The notes under the pieces: generated by a model
The model's input: the letters and a program-made list of their open reading frames with translations, nothing else
Databases searched by the model: none
Told to the model about the DNA's origin: nothing
Shown here: one piece after another, positions 16,376-26,711 of the stretch
Layout of the letters: each line of letters begins with the position of its first letter
Numbering within the stretch: position 1 is the first letter of the stretch
NCBI RefSeq assembly: GCF_012927245.1
Contig: NZ_JABBGE010000001.1
Location: forward strand, 124,001 to 188,000
Direction: 5' to 3'
Origin: Streptomyces sp. R302
GTDB lineage: Bacteria > Actinomycetota > Actinomycetes > Streptomycetales > Streptomycetaceae
Length of the DNA: 64,000 nt
Translations under genes and position numbers: made by a program

Positions 16376-18070
16376 ATGACGGCCAGGACTCGGAAGGTCG
16401 GGACACGGGCGGGCGCGGACACCGTCGCGGAGCTCGTACGGTGCCGCTGGGGCGACCACCGGACCGGGCTGAGGGACGAGCACCACACCCTCAGCCACCA
16501 CCGGGCCGCCGCCGGCGCCGCCGCGCGGGCCGCCCTGCTCGTGGACCTGATGCCACCCCGGCCGGGGGGCGAGCCGCACCTCGGCCTGCTGCTCGACAAC
16601 ACGCCGGAGTACCCGCTCTGGCTCGGCGCGGCGGCCCTCGCGGGGGCCGCCGTCGCCGGCCTCAACCCCACCCGCCGCGGCGCCGAACTGGCCCGCGACA
16701 TCACCCACACCGCCTGCCGGGTCCTCGTCACCCAGCGCGCCCACCTGCCGCTCCTCGACGGCCTGCCGCTGCCGGGCGTGCGCGTCCTGGTCACCGACAC
16801 CGAGGCGTACGGGGAGCTCCTCGCGCCCTACGCGGACGCCCGCCCCGGCGACGCCGTCCTCGGCCCCGTCACCCCCGCCACCCGCTACCTCCTCACCTTC
16901 ACCTCCGGCTCCACCGGCACCCCGAAGGCCGCGCTCCGCAGCCAGGGCGCGGTGGCCTCGGCCGGCGCCTCGCTCGCCCGCGCGTTCTCCGTCACGCCCG
17001 ACGACACCCACTACGTCTGCATGCCGATGTTCCACGGCAACGCCGTCATCGCCGACTGGGCCCCGGCCCTCGCCGCCGGCGCCGGGATCGCCCTGCGCGC
17101 CCGCTTCTCCGCCTCCCGCTTCCTCCCGGACGTCCGCCGCTACGACGCCACCTACTTCACCTACGTGGGCCGCGCCATCCAGTACGTCCTCGCCACCGCG
17201 CCAAGGCCCGACGACCGCGACCACCGCCTCCGCCTCGGCTTCGGCACCGAGGCGGGCGCCGTCGACGCGGCCCGCTTCCGCGAACGCTTCGGGGTGCCGC
17301 TGGTCGAGGGGTACGGCTCCTCGGAGGGCGGCGCGTCGATCCAGCGCACCCCCGACACCCCGCCCGGCGCGATCGGCCGCGCCGCGCCCGGCGACGACCT
17401 GGCCGTCGTCGACCCCGAGACCCTCCGCGAATGCCCGCCGTCCCGCTTCTCGCCCACCGGCCGCCTCCTCAACGCCGACGCGGCCATCGGCGAACTCGTC
17501 AACCGAGGCGGCACCGGCACCTTCGAGGGCTACTGGCGCAACCCCGCCGCCGAGGCCGCCCGCCGCCGCGCCGGCTGGTACTGGACCGGAGACCTCTTCC
17601 ACCGCGACGAAGCCGGCTACCTCTACTTCGCGGGCCGCACCGACGACCGTCTCCGCGTCGACGGCGAGAACCTCGCCGCCGCCATGATCGAGGCGATCCT
17701 CTCCCGCTGGCACCGGGCGGCCGGCGTCGCCGTCTACGCCGTCCCCGACCCGGTCTCCGGCGACCAGGTCATGGCGGCCCTGACCCTCCAGCCCGGTACG
17801 GACTTCGACCCGGCGGCCTTCGCCGCCTTCCTCGCCGCCCAGCCCGACCTCGGCACGAAGATGCCTCCGCGCTTCGTCCGGATCACCCCCGCCCTCCCCC
17901 TCACCGCCACCAACAAGATCCACCGCGTGGCCCTCCGCCGCTCGTCCTTCCTCTGCCCGGACCCGGTCTGGTGGCGCCCGACCCCCACCTCCCCGTACGA
18001 ACCCCTCACCGCCCCCGCCCTCGCGACCCTCCGCGCGGAGTACACCCGCCACGGCCGCGAACCGGCATGA
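16376..18070 (+). CDS. AMP-dependent acyl-CoA synthetase
   Basis: A 564-aa adenylate-forming enzyme that activates a carboxylic acid with ATP and CoA. The P-loop-like motif A3 is LLTFTSGSTGTPKAAL; later motifs are VEGYGSSEGG, GWYWTGDLFHRDEAGYLYFAGRTDDRLRVDGENLAA and the C-terminal catalytic lysine in LTATNKIHR. Organisation resembles the fatty acid CoA ligase/FadD17 type, and substrate is unknown. There is no Shine-Dalgarno sequence; a TACAGT at 16363-16368 places a transcription start within a base of ATG 16376, so it may be leaderless. It begins only 25 bp after the LPMO but seems to have its own promoter. Confidence 0.88.
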   Translation: MTARTRKVGTRAGADTVAELVRCRWGDHRTGLRDEHHTLSHHRAAAGAAARAALLVDLMPPRPGGEPHLGLLLDNTPEYPLWLGAAALAGAAVAGLNPTRRGAELARDITHTACRVLVTQRAHLPLLDGLPLPGVRVLVTDTEAYGELLAPYADARPGDAVLGPVTPATRYLLTFTSGSTGTPKAALRSQGAVASAGASLARAFSVTPDDTHYVCMPMFHGNAVIADWAPALAAGAGIALRARFSASRFLPDVRRYDATYFTYVGRAIQYVLATAPRPDDRDHRLRLGFGTEAGAVDAARFRERFGVPLVEGYGSSEGGASIQRTPDTPPGAIGRAAPGDDLAVVDPETLRECPPSRFSPTGRLLNADAAIGELVNRGGTGTFEGYWRNPAAEAARRRAGWYWTGDLFHRDEAGYLYFAGRTDDRLRVDGENLAAAMIEAILSRWHRAAGVAVYAVPDPVSGDQVMAALTLQPGTDFDPAAFAAFLAAQPDLGTKMPPRFVRITPALPLTATNKIHRVALRRSSFLCPDPVWWRPTPTSPYEPLTAPALATLRAEYTRHGREPA

Positions 18071-18545
18071 CCGGAGGACGGACAGCCCCTGCGCCAGGTG
18101 CTCGGCGAAGAACGCCATGCGGACCCGGGCCAGGCTCTCCGGCGTGACGAGCCAGGGCGGGCACATGGAGCCGGGCGCCCGCGGTCGTGGCCGCCGGGTA
18201 CCCGCCGGCCGAGAACCCGGCCACGCCGACCGGCCCGAGCGGGCCCTCCGAGGCGAGCCGGTCGAGGACGAAGGCGACGTCCCGGGGCCGCTCCGGCACG
18301 CACAGGAAACCCTCGGGCTCGTAGCCGTAGCCGTAGACGTGGCCGTCGCCGTGGTGGTCCGGCGCCACCGCCCGGAACCCGGCCGCGAGCAGCGGCCCGG
18401 CCGTGGCGGGCCGCCGGCCGAGCGGCTCGCGCGGGCGCAGGAGGAGACGGGGCGGGTTCTGGCCGAGCTGCGGGAGCTGATCCCCGGCATCCATCCGCAG
18501 GTCCTCGCCGTTCTCGCGTACCTCCAGGCTAGAGGAGCGGGGCAC
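18071..18545 (-). pseudogene. Decayed alpha/beta-hydrolase fragment
   Basis: On the minus strand one frame gives LLAAGFRAVAPDHHGDGHV, DVAFVLDRLASEGPLGP and VGVAGFSAGGYPAATTAG (nucleophile-elbow Ser in GFSAGG). The continuation PPWLVTPESLARVRMAFFAEHLAQ lies in another frame, so a frameshift falls near 18165. No start or complete domain exists. It lies between a synthetase gene and tRNA-Lys copy 2. Confidence 0.6.
18426..18527 (+). pseudogene. Fragment resembling a NarL-type histidine kinase
   Basis: The plus strand encodes RVLAELRELIPGIHPQVLA, very close to the ELRELVRGIHPQVL stretch after the phosphoacceptor helix of HisKA_3 sensor kinases. Nothing else of a kinase is present. It overlaps the antisense hydrolase fragment; both cannot be ancestral over the same bases, so one resemblance may be fortuitous. 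Confidence 0.35.
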
Positions 18546-18548
18546 GCA

Positions 18549-18582
18549 GAAGAGGCCCCTCGCTTTCGCGAGGGGCCTCTTC
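18549..18582 (-). terminator. Terminator of tRNA-Lys copy 2
   Basis: A perfect 15-bp stem GAAGAGGCCCCTCGC with a TTTC loop, directly beyond the tRNA 3' end on the minus strand. Confidence 0.85.
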
Positions 18583-18589
18583 CTGTCGG

Positions 18590-18663
18590 TGCGCCGCCAG
18601 GGACTCGAACCCCGGACCCGCTGATTAAGAGTCAGCTGCTCTAACCAACTGAGCTAGCGGCGC
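18590..18663 (-). tRNA. tRNA-Lys (anticodon CTT), copy 2
   Basis: The 74-nt sequence is identical to copy 1, and the identity extends some 10 bases beyond the 5' end (CTGCTGACAGAGA on the plus strand), indicating a duplicated tRNA cassette. Confidence 0.97.
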
Positions 18664-18739
18664 CTGCTGACAGAGAAAATACTACCTGGTCCCGACGGGT
18701 GCTCGTGACCGCCCCGCCGGGACCCCGGTGCTCCGCGGC

Positions 18740-19498
18740 TCAGATCGCCAGCGACAGCACCACCGGGGCCGCCCGCCGGTTCAGCGTGTCGGCGGCCGAG
18801 CGCAGCCGGTGGGCGTGCTCGATCGGGAGCGAGAGCGCCAGGCAGCCCACGGCGGAGCCGGCCGTGAGCGGCACCGCGGCGCAGACCGTGCCGACCGCGT
18901 ACTCCTGGAGGTCGAGGACCGGGACGGTCGGCGGCTGGCTGTCCAGCTTGGAGAAGAGCACCTTCTCGTTGGTGATCGTCCGCGAGGTGAGGCGGGCGAT
19001 CTTGTGTCGGGAGAGGTGGTCGCGCCGGCCGTTGAGGTCGAGCTGGGTGAGCAGGCACTTGCCGACCGCGCTGGCGTGGGCCGCCGAGCGGAAGTCCACC
19101 CACTCGTTGACCTTGGGCGTGCGCGGGCCGTCGGCGAACTGGGTGATCTTCACCTCGCCGTCGATGTACCGGCTGATGTAGACGGCGGCTCCGACGGAGT
19201 CGCGCAGTTCGGTGAGGGTCTCCTGGAGCTTGGCCTCCAGGGCGTCGCGGCGGGTCGAGCCGGAGCCGAGGAGGACCAGGGAGTCCCCGATGACGTACGC
19301 GCCGTCGGAGACCTGCTCGACGTACCCCTCGCGCCGGAGCATGAGGAGCAGTGACGAGAGGTGGTGGACGGGCAGTCCGGCCTCCCGGGCGATCTGGACG
19401 TCCGACACCCCGCCGCCGTGCCGCGAGACCGTCTCGAGGACGCGCAGGGCGTATTGCACCGAGTGGAACGGCGCGGTGGGCTCGGGCTTCAGCGCCAC
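18740..19498 (-). CDS. IclR-family transcriptional regulator
   Basis: A 252-aa regulator. An N-terminal winged helix-turn-helix (about residues 12-75; VSDVQIAREAGLPVHHLSSLLLMLRREGYV) is followed by an IclR effector domain with VYISRYIDGEVKITQ, HASAVGKCLLTQL and AAVPLTAGSAVGCLALSLP. The start is GTG at 19498 after a purine-rich GGGGGAAACC. It is transcribed toward tRNA-Lys copy 2 and away from an LLM oxidoreductase 393 bp upstream, a possible target. The effector is unknown. Confidence 0.88.
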   Translation of the reverse strand: MALKPEPTAPFHSVQYALRVLETVSRHGGGVSDVQIAREAGLPVHHLSSLLLMLRREGYVEQVSDGAYVIGDSLVLLGSGSTRRDALEAKLQETLTELRDSVGAAVYISRYIDGEVKITQFADGPRTPKVNEWVDFRSAAHASAVGKCLLTQLDLNGRRDHLSRHKIARLTSRTITNEKVLFSKLDSQPPTVPVLDLQEYAVGTVCAAVPLTAGSAVGCLALSLPIEHAHRLRSAADTLNRRAAPVVLSLAI

Positions 19499-19890
19499 GG
19501 TTTCCCCCTACCAGGTTGTGACCGCAAGCTTCCGTACCACGATAGCCGCCAAGGGCCGTTTACGGGGCGGCTGTTGGCGAGAATCGTGCGGAGGATCCCC
19601 GCCCTGTACAGGGGCGCACCACTCTGGCATATGACATAGGCATGAGTGAAAGGAAGAGGGTGAGGTCAGAGCGGCGCCGACCCTCGCTCGCGCAGGCGTT
19701 CGGGCGACGGGCGGACGAAGATTCTCTGCGGGGAAGCGGACCCGGACGCAGATCCTCCGGTGGCCGGAATGTGACCCCCGCCACCCGGATCACACCCTTC
19801 GTCCCGTAATCGGGCGGCATGGAATAAGTGCCACCGCACCCCTGTTGCCGCTCCGATGGACGACGTACCCGATGGAGGAAGGACCGGACG
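19499..19890. other. Intergenic region between IclR and LLM genes
   Basis: 392 bp without a convincing gene. A 55-codon frame starts at ATG 19642 and ends at 19809 (basic, Arg-rich product, weak ribosome-binding site); I do not regard it as supported. AT-rich patches near 19545 and 19628-19640 could hold promoters for the divergent genes, but no clear palindrome is seen. Confidence 0.4.
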
Positions 19891-20994
19891 GTGAGCGAGA
19901 CCGGCAGCCAGGCAGACACGGACGCGACGGGCGACGCCATACGCGGGGAGGCCCCGGGCTCCGCCCCCGTACCCCTCTCCGTCCTCGACCTGGTGACCGT
20001 GGGCAGCGGCTCCACCGCGAGCCGGTCGCTCGCCGGCAGCGTGGAGCTGAGCCGGCTCGCCGAGCGGCGCGGCTACCACCGGCACTGGGTGGCCGAGCAC
20101 CACTCGATGCCCGGGGTCGCCTCCTCCTCCCCGGCCGTGATCCTCGCCCACCTCGCCGCCCACACCAGCCGCATCCGGCTCGGCTCCGGCGGCGTGATGC
20201 TCCCCAACCACGCCCCGCTGGTGATCGCCGAGCAGTTCGGCACCCTGGAGGCGCTCGCCCCGGGCCGGATCGACCTCGGCCTCGGCCGCGCCCCCGGCAC
20301 CGACGGCGCCACCGCCGCCGCCCTGCGCCGCACCGACACTCCCAACGAGGGTGCCGACGACTTTCCCGAGCAGCTTGCCGAGCTGACCCGGTTCCTGGAC
20401 GACGACTTCCCCGACGCCCACCGCTACGCCCGGATCCACGCCGTGCCGGGCCCCGTGCAGGGCCCGAAGGGCCGCCCCCCGGTCTGGCTGCTCGGCTCCT
20501 CCGGCTTCAGCGCCCGGCTCGCCGGACTCCTCGGGCTGCCCTTCGCCTTCGCCCACCACTTCTCGGCCCGCCACACGATCCCGGCGCTCGACCTCTACCG
20601 GCAGTCCTTCCGCCCCTCCGCCGTGCTCGACGCGCCCTACGCCCTCATCGGCGTCGGCGCCCTCGCCGCCGACGAGGAGCGCGAGGCGTACCGCCAGGTG
20701 CTCACCGGCGCGCTGTCGATGCTGCGGCTGCGCACCGGCCGGCCGGGGCTGATCCCGACGCCGGAGGAGGCGGAGGCGTACGGATTCAGCCCGGTGGAGC
20801 GGGAGTTCACCGACAGCTGGCTGGCGAACGTGGTGTACGGCACCCCGGACGCGGTCCGCGCGGGCCTGGACGAGCTCCAGAAGCGGACCGGCGCCGACGA
20901 GCTGATGCTGACCGCCAACGTGCACGGCGGCGAGGCGCGGCTGCGGAGCTACGAACTCGTCGCGGACGCCTACGACATGCCTCAGTCGGGCTGA
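19891..20994 (+). CDS. LLM-class flavin-dependent oxidoreductase (MsnO8-like)
   Basis: A 367-aa luciferase-like monooxygenase. The TIM-barrel motifs LSVLDLVTVGSGST, GYHRHWVAEHHSMPGVASSSP, LGSGGVMLPNHAPLVIAEQFGTLEALAPGRIDLGLGRAPGTD and PPVWLLGSSGFSARLAGLLGLPFAFAHHF identify the single-component group often labelled MsnO8-like. Such proteins use reduced F420 or FMN on varied substrates. GTG 19891 is preferred because GGAGGAAGG lies 9 bases upstream; longer in-frame starts lack this. A terminator follows at 21063. Confidence 0.88.
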   Translation: MSETGSQADTDATGDAIRGEAPGSAPVPLSVLDLVTVGSGSTASRSLAGSVELSRLAERRGYHRHWVAEHHSMPGVASSSPAVILAHLAAHTSRIRLGSGGVMLPNHAPLVIAEQFGTLEALAPGRIDLGLGRAPGTDGATAAALRRTDTPNEGADDFPEQLAELTRFLDDDFPDAHRYARIHAVPGPVQGPKGRPPVWLLGSSGFSARLAGLLGLPFAFAHHFSARHTIPALDLYRQSFRPSAVLDAPYALIGVGALAADEEREAYRQVLTGALSMLRLRTGRPGLIPTPEEAEAYGFSPVEREFTDSWLANVVYGTPDAVRAGLDELQKRTGADELMLTANVHGGEARLRSYELVADAYDMPQSG

Positions 20995-21062
20995 ATCCCG
21001 GATTCCGGATGAGCGACTGGTTCACCTTCGAACCACCTCACCGGCTTCCCTAAGGAAACCTT

Positions 21063-21102
21063 AAACCGCTCGTCACACATGGTGGCGAGCGGTTTCGTTT
21101 TG
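21063..21102 (+). terminator. T-tailed terminator after the LLM gene
   Basis: AAACCGCTCG pairs with CGAGCGGTTT, extended by about four inner pairs around an ACATG loop, and is followed by CGTTTTG. Confidence 0.8.
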
Positions 21103-21138
21103 TGCTGCACGCCTCTGACGAGGGCTTTCACCCTCAAA

Positions 21139-21168
21139 TTGGTCTAGTCCTCAATCTGGTTCAGACCA
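21139..21168. promoter_or_regulatory. Two chitinase direct-repeat/DasR-type sites
   Basis: TTGGTCTAGTCC (21139-21150) and TGGTTCAGACCA (21157-21168) are 17 bp apart and about 80-110 bp before the chitinase start. They match the 12-bp direct repeats known from streptomycete chitinase promoters and the DasR consensus TGGTCTAGACCA with two and two deviations. Confidence 0.8.
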
Positions 21169-21248
21169 TTGACGCGCCGTTGATGCGGGGGCTATCACTT
21201 CTCCAACTCCTGTACGGCACCACCAGTACCCCCCATCGGAGGACGCTC

Positions 21249-22961
<1,713 letters not shown>

Positions 22962-23014
22962 GGCCCTGACCGCACCACCGCGTGGCACCGCACCGCGCGA
23001 CACCGCATGAACCG

Positions 23015-23051
23015 CTGCCCCCGCCCGGAATGTCCCTCCGGCCGGGGGCAG
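23015..23051. terminator. Bidirectional terminator between chitinase and GGDEF-EAL genes
   Basis: CTGCCCCCG and CCGGA pair with TCCGG and CGGGGGCAG around a 7-nt loop with one C-C mismatch. It lies between convergent genes. Confidence 0.85.
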
Positions 23052-23079
23052 TCCCATGCCCGCGCGTTCCCCTCCGGAT

Positions 23080-25008
23080 TCAGACCCGCAGCGGCGTCGT
23101 GCCCTCGATCATCGCGGCGATGCGCTCCGGGGCCACCGCCCGCGAGTAGAGCCAGCCCTGCCCGGTGTCGCAGCCGATCCGCCGCAGCCGCGCCGCCTGC
23201 CCGGCGGTCTCCACGCACTCGGCCGTCACCGTCAGACCGAGCCGGTGGGCGAGCTGCACCAGCGCCTCCACGATCAGCTCGTCCGCCGGGTTGGCGTGCT
23301 CCTGGTCCTGGAAGCCGCGCACGAAGGAGCCGTCCAGCTTGAGGACGGAGACCGGCAGCCGGCTCAGATACGCCAGGTTCGAATAGCCGGTGCCGAAGTC
23401 GTCGATGGCGATCCGCACGCCCATGTCGCTGAGGGCCTGGAGGGCCTGGAGCGGGCGGCCCGCCGAGCCCATCACCGCGGACTCGGTCAGCTCCAGCTGG
23501 AGCAGGTGCGGGGCGAGCCCGGTCTCGGCGAGGATCCCCGCCACGTCCGCCACCAGGTCGGAGTCCCAGACCTGGCGGACCGCCACGTTCACGCTCACGA
23601 AGAGCGGGCGCTCGCGCGGATGGTCCTTCTGCCACTGCCGGGCCTGCTCGCAGGCGGTGCGCAGCACCCACCGCCCGAGCTCCACGATCGAGCCGTCCTC
23701 CTCGGCGATCGCGACGAACCGATTCGGCGGCAGTACCCCGAACTGCGGGTGGTTCCACCGCACCAGCGCCTCCACCCCGCGCACCGCCCCGCCGGCCAGA
23801 TCGACCAGCGGCTGGTACTCCAGGGCGAACTCCCCGCGCTCCACCGCCGGGCGGAGGGTGGAGGAGAGCGACTGCCTTGTCATCCGGTGCGCGTTGCGCT
23901 CCGGGTCGAAGAGCGTCCACCGGGCCTTGCCGTCGGCCTTCGCCCAGTACAGCGTGGTGTCGGCGGCCTGCATCAGGCCGGTGGCGGTGGTGCCGGGGGC
24001 GGCGCGCTCGACGACGCCGATGGAGGCCGAGACGGAGAGCCGCTGCCCGCCGAGGTCGAAGGGCCGCTCCAGGGCGGCGAGCACCGAGCGGGCCAGGTCG
24101 GCGAGTTGTTCCGTACCGGTGGAGTCCTCGACCAGGACGGCGAACTCGTCGCCGCCGAGCCGGGCCACGAGGTGGCCGCCGCTGCGGGTGTAGCCGGCGC
24201 TGTCGGCGCACTCGGTGAGCCGCCCGGCGACGGCGGCGAGCAGCCGGTCGCCGACCCGGTGCCCGAGCGTGTCGTTGACCGCCTTGAAACCGTCGAGGTC
24301 CAGGTAGCAGAGGCCGATCCGCCCTGTTCTGCCATGGCTGTGTGATCGGTACGACCGGTACGAGTGGGGGGAGCGGTACGGCTCCGGGGCGCCGGCCGGC
24401 TCGGTCGGCCCGGCCGCGCCGGTGGCCGCCTCGACGCTCTCCGCCGCCGCGCACTCCAGGGCGGCCGAGAGGCGCTCGAAGAAGAGCGCCCGGTTGGGCA
24501 GCCGGGTCACCGGGTCGTGCATCTGGAGGTGGCGCAGCCGGGCCTGGAGCTCGCGCCGCTCGCTGATGTCGGCGACGGAGAGCAGCACCCGGCCGGTGTC
24601 GGGGACCGGGGCGACGGTGACCTCGGCCCACAGCTTGCGTCCGTCGGGGTGCTTGAGCCGGCGGGTGCAGCGGAAGCGGGAGCGGCGGCCGCGCAGCACC
24701 TCGCGGTAGGCGTGCCAGGTGCGTCCGTCGGCGGCGAGGTCCACGAGGTCGGCGGCGGCCTGCTCGCGCAGGGCGGCGCCGTCGGTGCCGAGGAGGGCGC
24801 CGAGGGAGTCGTTGGCGGCGACGACCAGGCCGTCCCGGTCCACGAGGGCCATGGCGAGCCGGGAGGCGCGGAAGGCGGCCCGGTAGTCGCGGAGTTCACG
24901 CTCCGTGAGTGCCGGGCGGGCCGGCGGGATGCCGGGCGGTTCTGGGTGTGCCGGTCCTTCGGGGGTTCCGCTCACCGCTCGCTCCCGTGGTGCTGGGGGG
25001 CCGTTCAC
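23080..25008 (-). CDS. PAS-GGDEF-EAL cyclic-di-GMP enzyme
   Basis: A 642-aa soluble signalling protein that may both make and degrade c-di-GMP. A PAS domain (about residues 40-150, ending VADISERRELQ) is followed by GGDEF (LGGDEF at 284-289, YLDLDGFKAVND upstream) and EAL (EALVRWNHPQ at 413-422; NVAVRQ, ELTESAVMG, IDDFGTGYSNL, KLDGSFVRG and AECVET follow). Both catalytic motifs look intact. The RxxD inhibitory site five residues before GGDEF is absent. An extra 40-residue Ala/Gly/Ser/Tyr-rich insertion (about 188-230, with SYRSYRSHSHGR) interrupts the early GGDEF fold. Position and domain order match CdgA of S. coelicolor (from memory), which affects development and antibiotic production. Confidence 0.88.
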   Translation of the reverse strand: MNGPPAPRERAVSGTPEGPAHPEPPGIPPARPALTERELRDYRAAFRASRLAMALVDRDGLVVAANDSLGALLGTDGAALREQAAADLVDLAADGRTWHAYREVLRGRRSRFRCTRRLKHPDGRKLWAEVTVAPVPDTGRVLLSVADISERRELQARLRHLQMHDPVTRLPNRALFFERLSAALECAAAESVEAATGAAGPTEPAGAPEPYRSPHSYRSYRSHSHGRTGRIGLCYLDLDGFKAVNDTLGHRVGDRLLAAVAGRLTECADSAGYTRSGGHLVARLGGDEFAVLVEDSTGTEQLADLARSVLAALERPFDLGGQRLSVSASIGVVERAAPGTTATGLMQAADTTLYWAKADGKARWTLFDPERNAHRMTRQSLSSTLRPAVERGEFALEYQPLVDLAGGAVRGVEALVRWNHPQFGVLPPNRFVAIAEEDGSIVELGRWVLRTACEQARQWQKDHPRERPLFVSVNVAVRQVWDSDLVADVAGILAETGLAPHLLQLELTESAVMGSAGRPLQALQALSDMGVRIAIDDFGTGYSNLAYLSRLPVSVLKLDGSFVRGFQDQEHANPADELIVEALVQLAHRLGLTVTAECVETAGQAARLRRIGCDTGQGWLYSRAVAPERIAAMIEGTTPLRV

Positions 25009-25333
25009 ATGTGGTCAGGATGGTCGGCCTCCGGACAAGTCTGCCGATCATAGAGGCAGCCCGGGGGGCCGTTCCAGCTCCTGGGCGGGCGAGCGGGGGC
25101 GCGGACGGTGTGAGTCCGGACACCGGGCGCCGCCCCCTCGACCGATTCCTTCCGGGTCTGACGCACGGCGTCGTCGGGATGACCGAATGTGACTGTCAGT
25201 GAGGTGGACTGCGATCGCCTCGCGTCCACCGGACGCCACGCTCTCACCCGACCGGGGCAGCGGAAACATGCGAAACACCGCGAACCATCACAAGGTGGGG
25301 GAGGTGTCCCGCACTCGCGAACCGGAGGTCCAC
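25009..25333. other. Divergent intergenic region, GGDEF-EAL / protease
   Basis: 325 bp. Several in-frame starts for the protease exist here (25268, 25304). No strong palindrome or terminator is visible; TGACTGTCAGTGAG at 25189-25202 is the most AT-rich patch and may carry a promoter. Confidence 0.4.
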
Positions 25334-26584
25334 GTGGAGGGTCAGCAGCCACCCGGGGGAGTGGAGCGCTCCCGGCTGCGCGCCGGAGCCGCCTCGTTCA
25401 CGGCGCTCGCCGCGCTCGCGGCCACCGGCCTGGTCGCCGGGCCCGCCGTGGCCGCGCCCTCGGCCGGCCCCTGCGCCCTGCCCCGTGCCGCCGTCCACCA
25501 CTCGCTCGGCCTCGACAGCTGGAACGGCTCCTATCCGCGCCCCGAGCGCACGCTCGACGCGGTCATGATCTTCCTGTCGTTCCCGGACGCCACCCCGCTG
25601 ACCACCCCGGAGGAGCTGACCGCCGACCACTTCCCGGCCACCACCGACTTCTTCCGGCGGGCCTCCTACGGCCGCTTCACCCTGCGCCCGCACCCCCGCG
25701 CCGCCTGGACGCCGATGCCCCACCCGTCCACGGAGTACGACATACGGCGTGACTGGGACGCCGGGAAGCGGGCCGACTACCTGCGGGACGCGGTCGCCGC
25801 GGTCGACGACTCCGTGGACTTCTCCCGGTACGACATCGTCTACCTGGTCGCCGACCCGGACGCGCCCGGCGTCGACTCGGACGCCACCAAGGTGGTCAAC
25901 CTGGAGCGCCCGCTGGAGGCCGACGGGGCGAAGATCCGGCGGGTCGTCACTGTCTTCGAGCGGCACCCGCCGGACCGGAACGTCCTCGCCCACGAGACCG
26001 GCCACGTCTTCGACCTGCCCGACCTCTACCGCCGCCCGGTCGACGGCAAGGGCGACTGGGACACCCATGTGGGCGACTGGGACGTCATGGGCAGCCAGTT
26101 CGGCCTCGCCCCCGACCCCTTCGGCTGGCACAAGTGGAAGCTCGGCTGGCTCGACCGCTCCCAGGTGACCTGCGTCCAGGGCGGCGAGCCGCGCGTGGTC
26201 GCCCTGGAGCCCGTCTCCGCCGCCCCCGCGACCCCCGCGGCCCGCTCCACCCGGCTCGCCGTCGTCCGCACGGGCCGGGACAGCGTCCTCGCGATCGAGG
26301 CCCGCGCCGCCACCGGCAACGACGCCGACACCTGCACCGAGGGCGTCCTCGTCTACCGGGTCGAGGCCCGCGCGGCCTCCGGCGAGGGCCCGGTCCAGGT
26401 CGTCGACGCCCACCCGGACACCGAGGCCTGCTGGGAGCGCTCGGTCTACCCGCCGCTCGCGGACGCCCCCCTGGAGGTCGGCGAGACGCTCACCGTGCCC
26501 GGCACGGACGTCCGCGTCGAGGTCTCCGACCGCAGCGGGTCCGGCGTCTGGACGGTGAAGATCACCCCACCGGGCGCGAACTGA
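25334..26584 (+). CDS. Secreted M6-like zinc metalloprotease
   Basis: A 416-aa exported protease. A signal peptide (about residues 10-42, ending AVAA) is followed by an immune-inhibitor-A/M6-type domain: VMIFLSFPDATP, DHFPATTDFFRRASYGRFTL, the zinc motif LAHETGHVFDLPDLY (HExxH with downstream Asp) and WDVMGSQFGLAPDPFGWHKWKLGWL. The last 120 residues are a beta-rich C-terminal domain with a Cys pair. GTG 25334, with GGAGGT five bases before it, is chosen; ATG 25268 and GTG 25304 are possible and would lengthen the pre-signal region. The shared hairpin at 26597 follows. Confidence 0.8.
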   Translation: MEGQQPPGGVERSRLRAGAASFTALAALAATGLVAGPAVAAPSAGPCALPRAAVHHSLGLDSWNGSYPRPERTLDAVMIFLSFPDATPLTTPEELTADHFPATTDFFRRASYGRFTLRPHPRAAWTPMPHPSTEYDIRRDWDAGKRADYLRDAVAAVDDSVDFSRYDIVYLVADPDAPGVDSDATKVVNLERPLEADGAKIRRVVTVFERHPPDRNVLAHETGHVFDLPDLYRRPVDGKGDWDTHVGDWDVMGSQFGLAPDPFGWHKWKLGWLDRSQVTCVQGGEPRVVALEPVSAAPATPAARSTRLAVVRTGRDSVLAIEARAATGNDADTCTEGVLVYRVEARAASGEGPVQVVDAHPDTEACWERSVYPPLADAPLEVGETLTVPGTDVRVEVSDRSGSGVWTVKITPPGAN

Positions 26585-26596
26585 AGCGGACATGCA

Positions 26597-26630
26597 AGAA
26601 GGCCCCCTCGCTTCCGCGAGGGGGCCTTCT
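26597..26630. terminator. Bidirectional terminator between protease and tRNA-Lys copy 3
   Basis: A perfect 15-bp stem AGAAGGCCCCCTCGC with a TTCC loop, 12 bp after the protease stop and 8 bp beyond the tRNA 3' end on the other strand. Confidence 0.85.
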
Positions 26631-26637
26631 CCGTCTG

Positions 26638-26711
26638 TGCGCCGCCAGGGACTCGAACCCCGGACCCGCTGATTAAGAGTCAGCTGCTCTAACCAACTGA
26701 GCTAGCGGCGC
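26638..26711 (-). tRNA. tRNA-Lys (anticodon CTT), copy 3
   Basis: The same 74-nt tRNA as copies 1 and 2, with identical sequence. Its 5' end overlaps the last 10 bp of the upstream protein-coding gene on the same strand. Confidence 0.97.

Noticed and set aside
13039..16800. Very long antisense frame of about 1250 codons (also 50551-54549 minus, 43412-46861 plus, 16358-18490 minus)
   Set aside because: High-GC third positions keep other frames open. These products are Arg/Gly/Ala-rich without domains and lie opposite well-supported genes.
19642..19809. 55-codon basic open frame between IclR and LLM genes
   Set aside because: Weak ribosome-binding site, Arg-rich composition and no recognisable homology; probably fortuitous.
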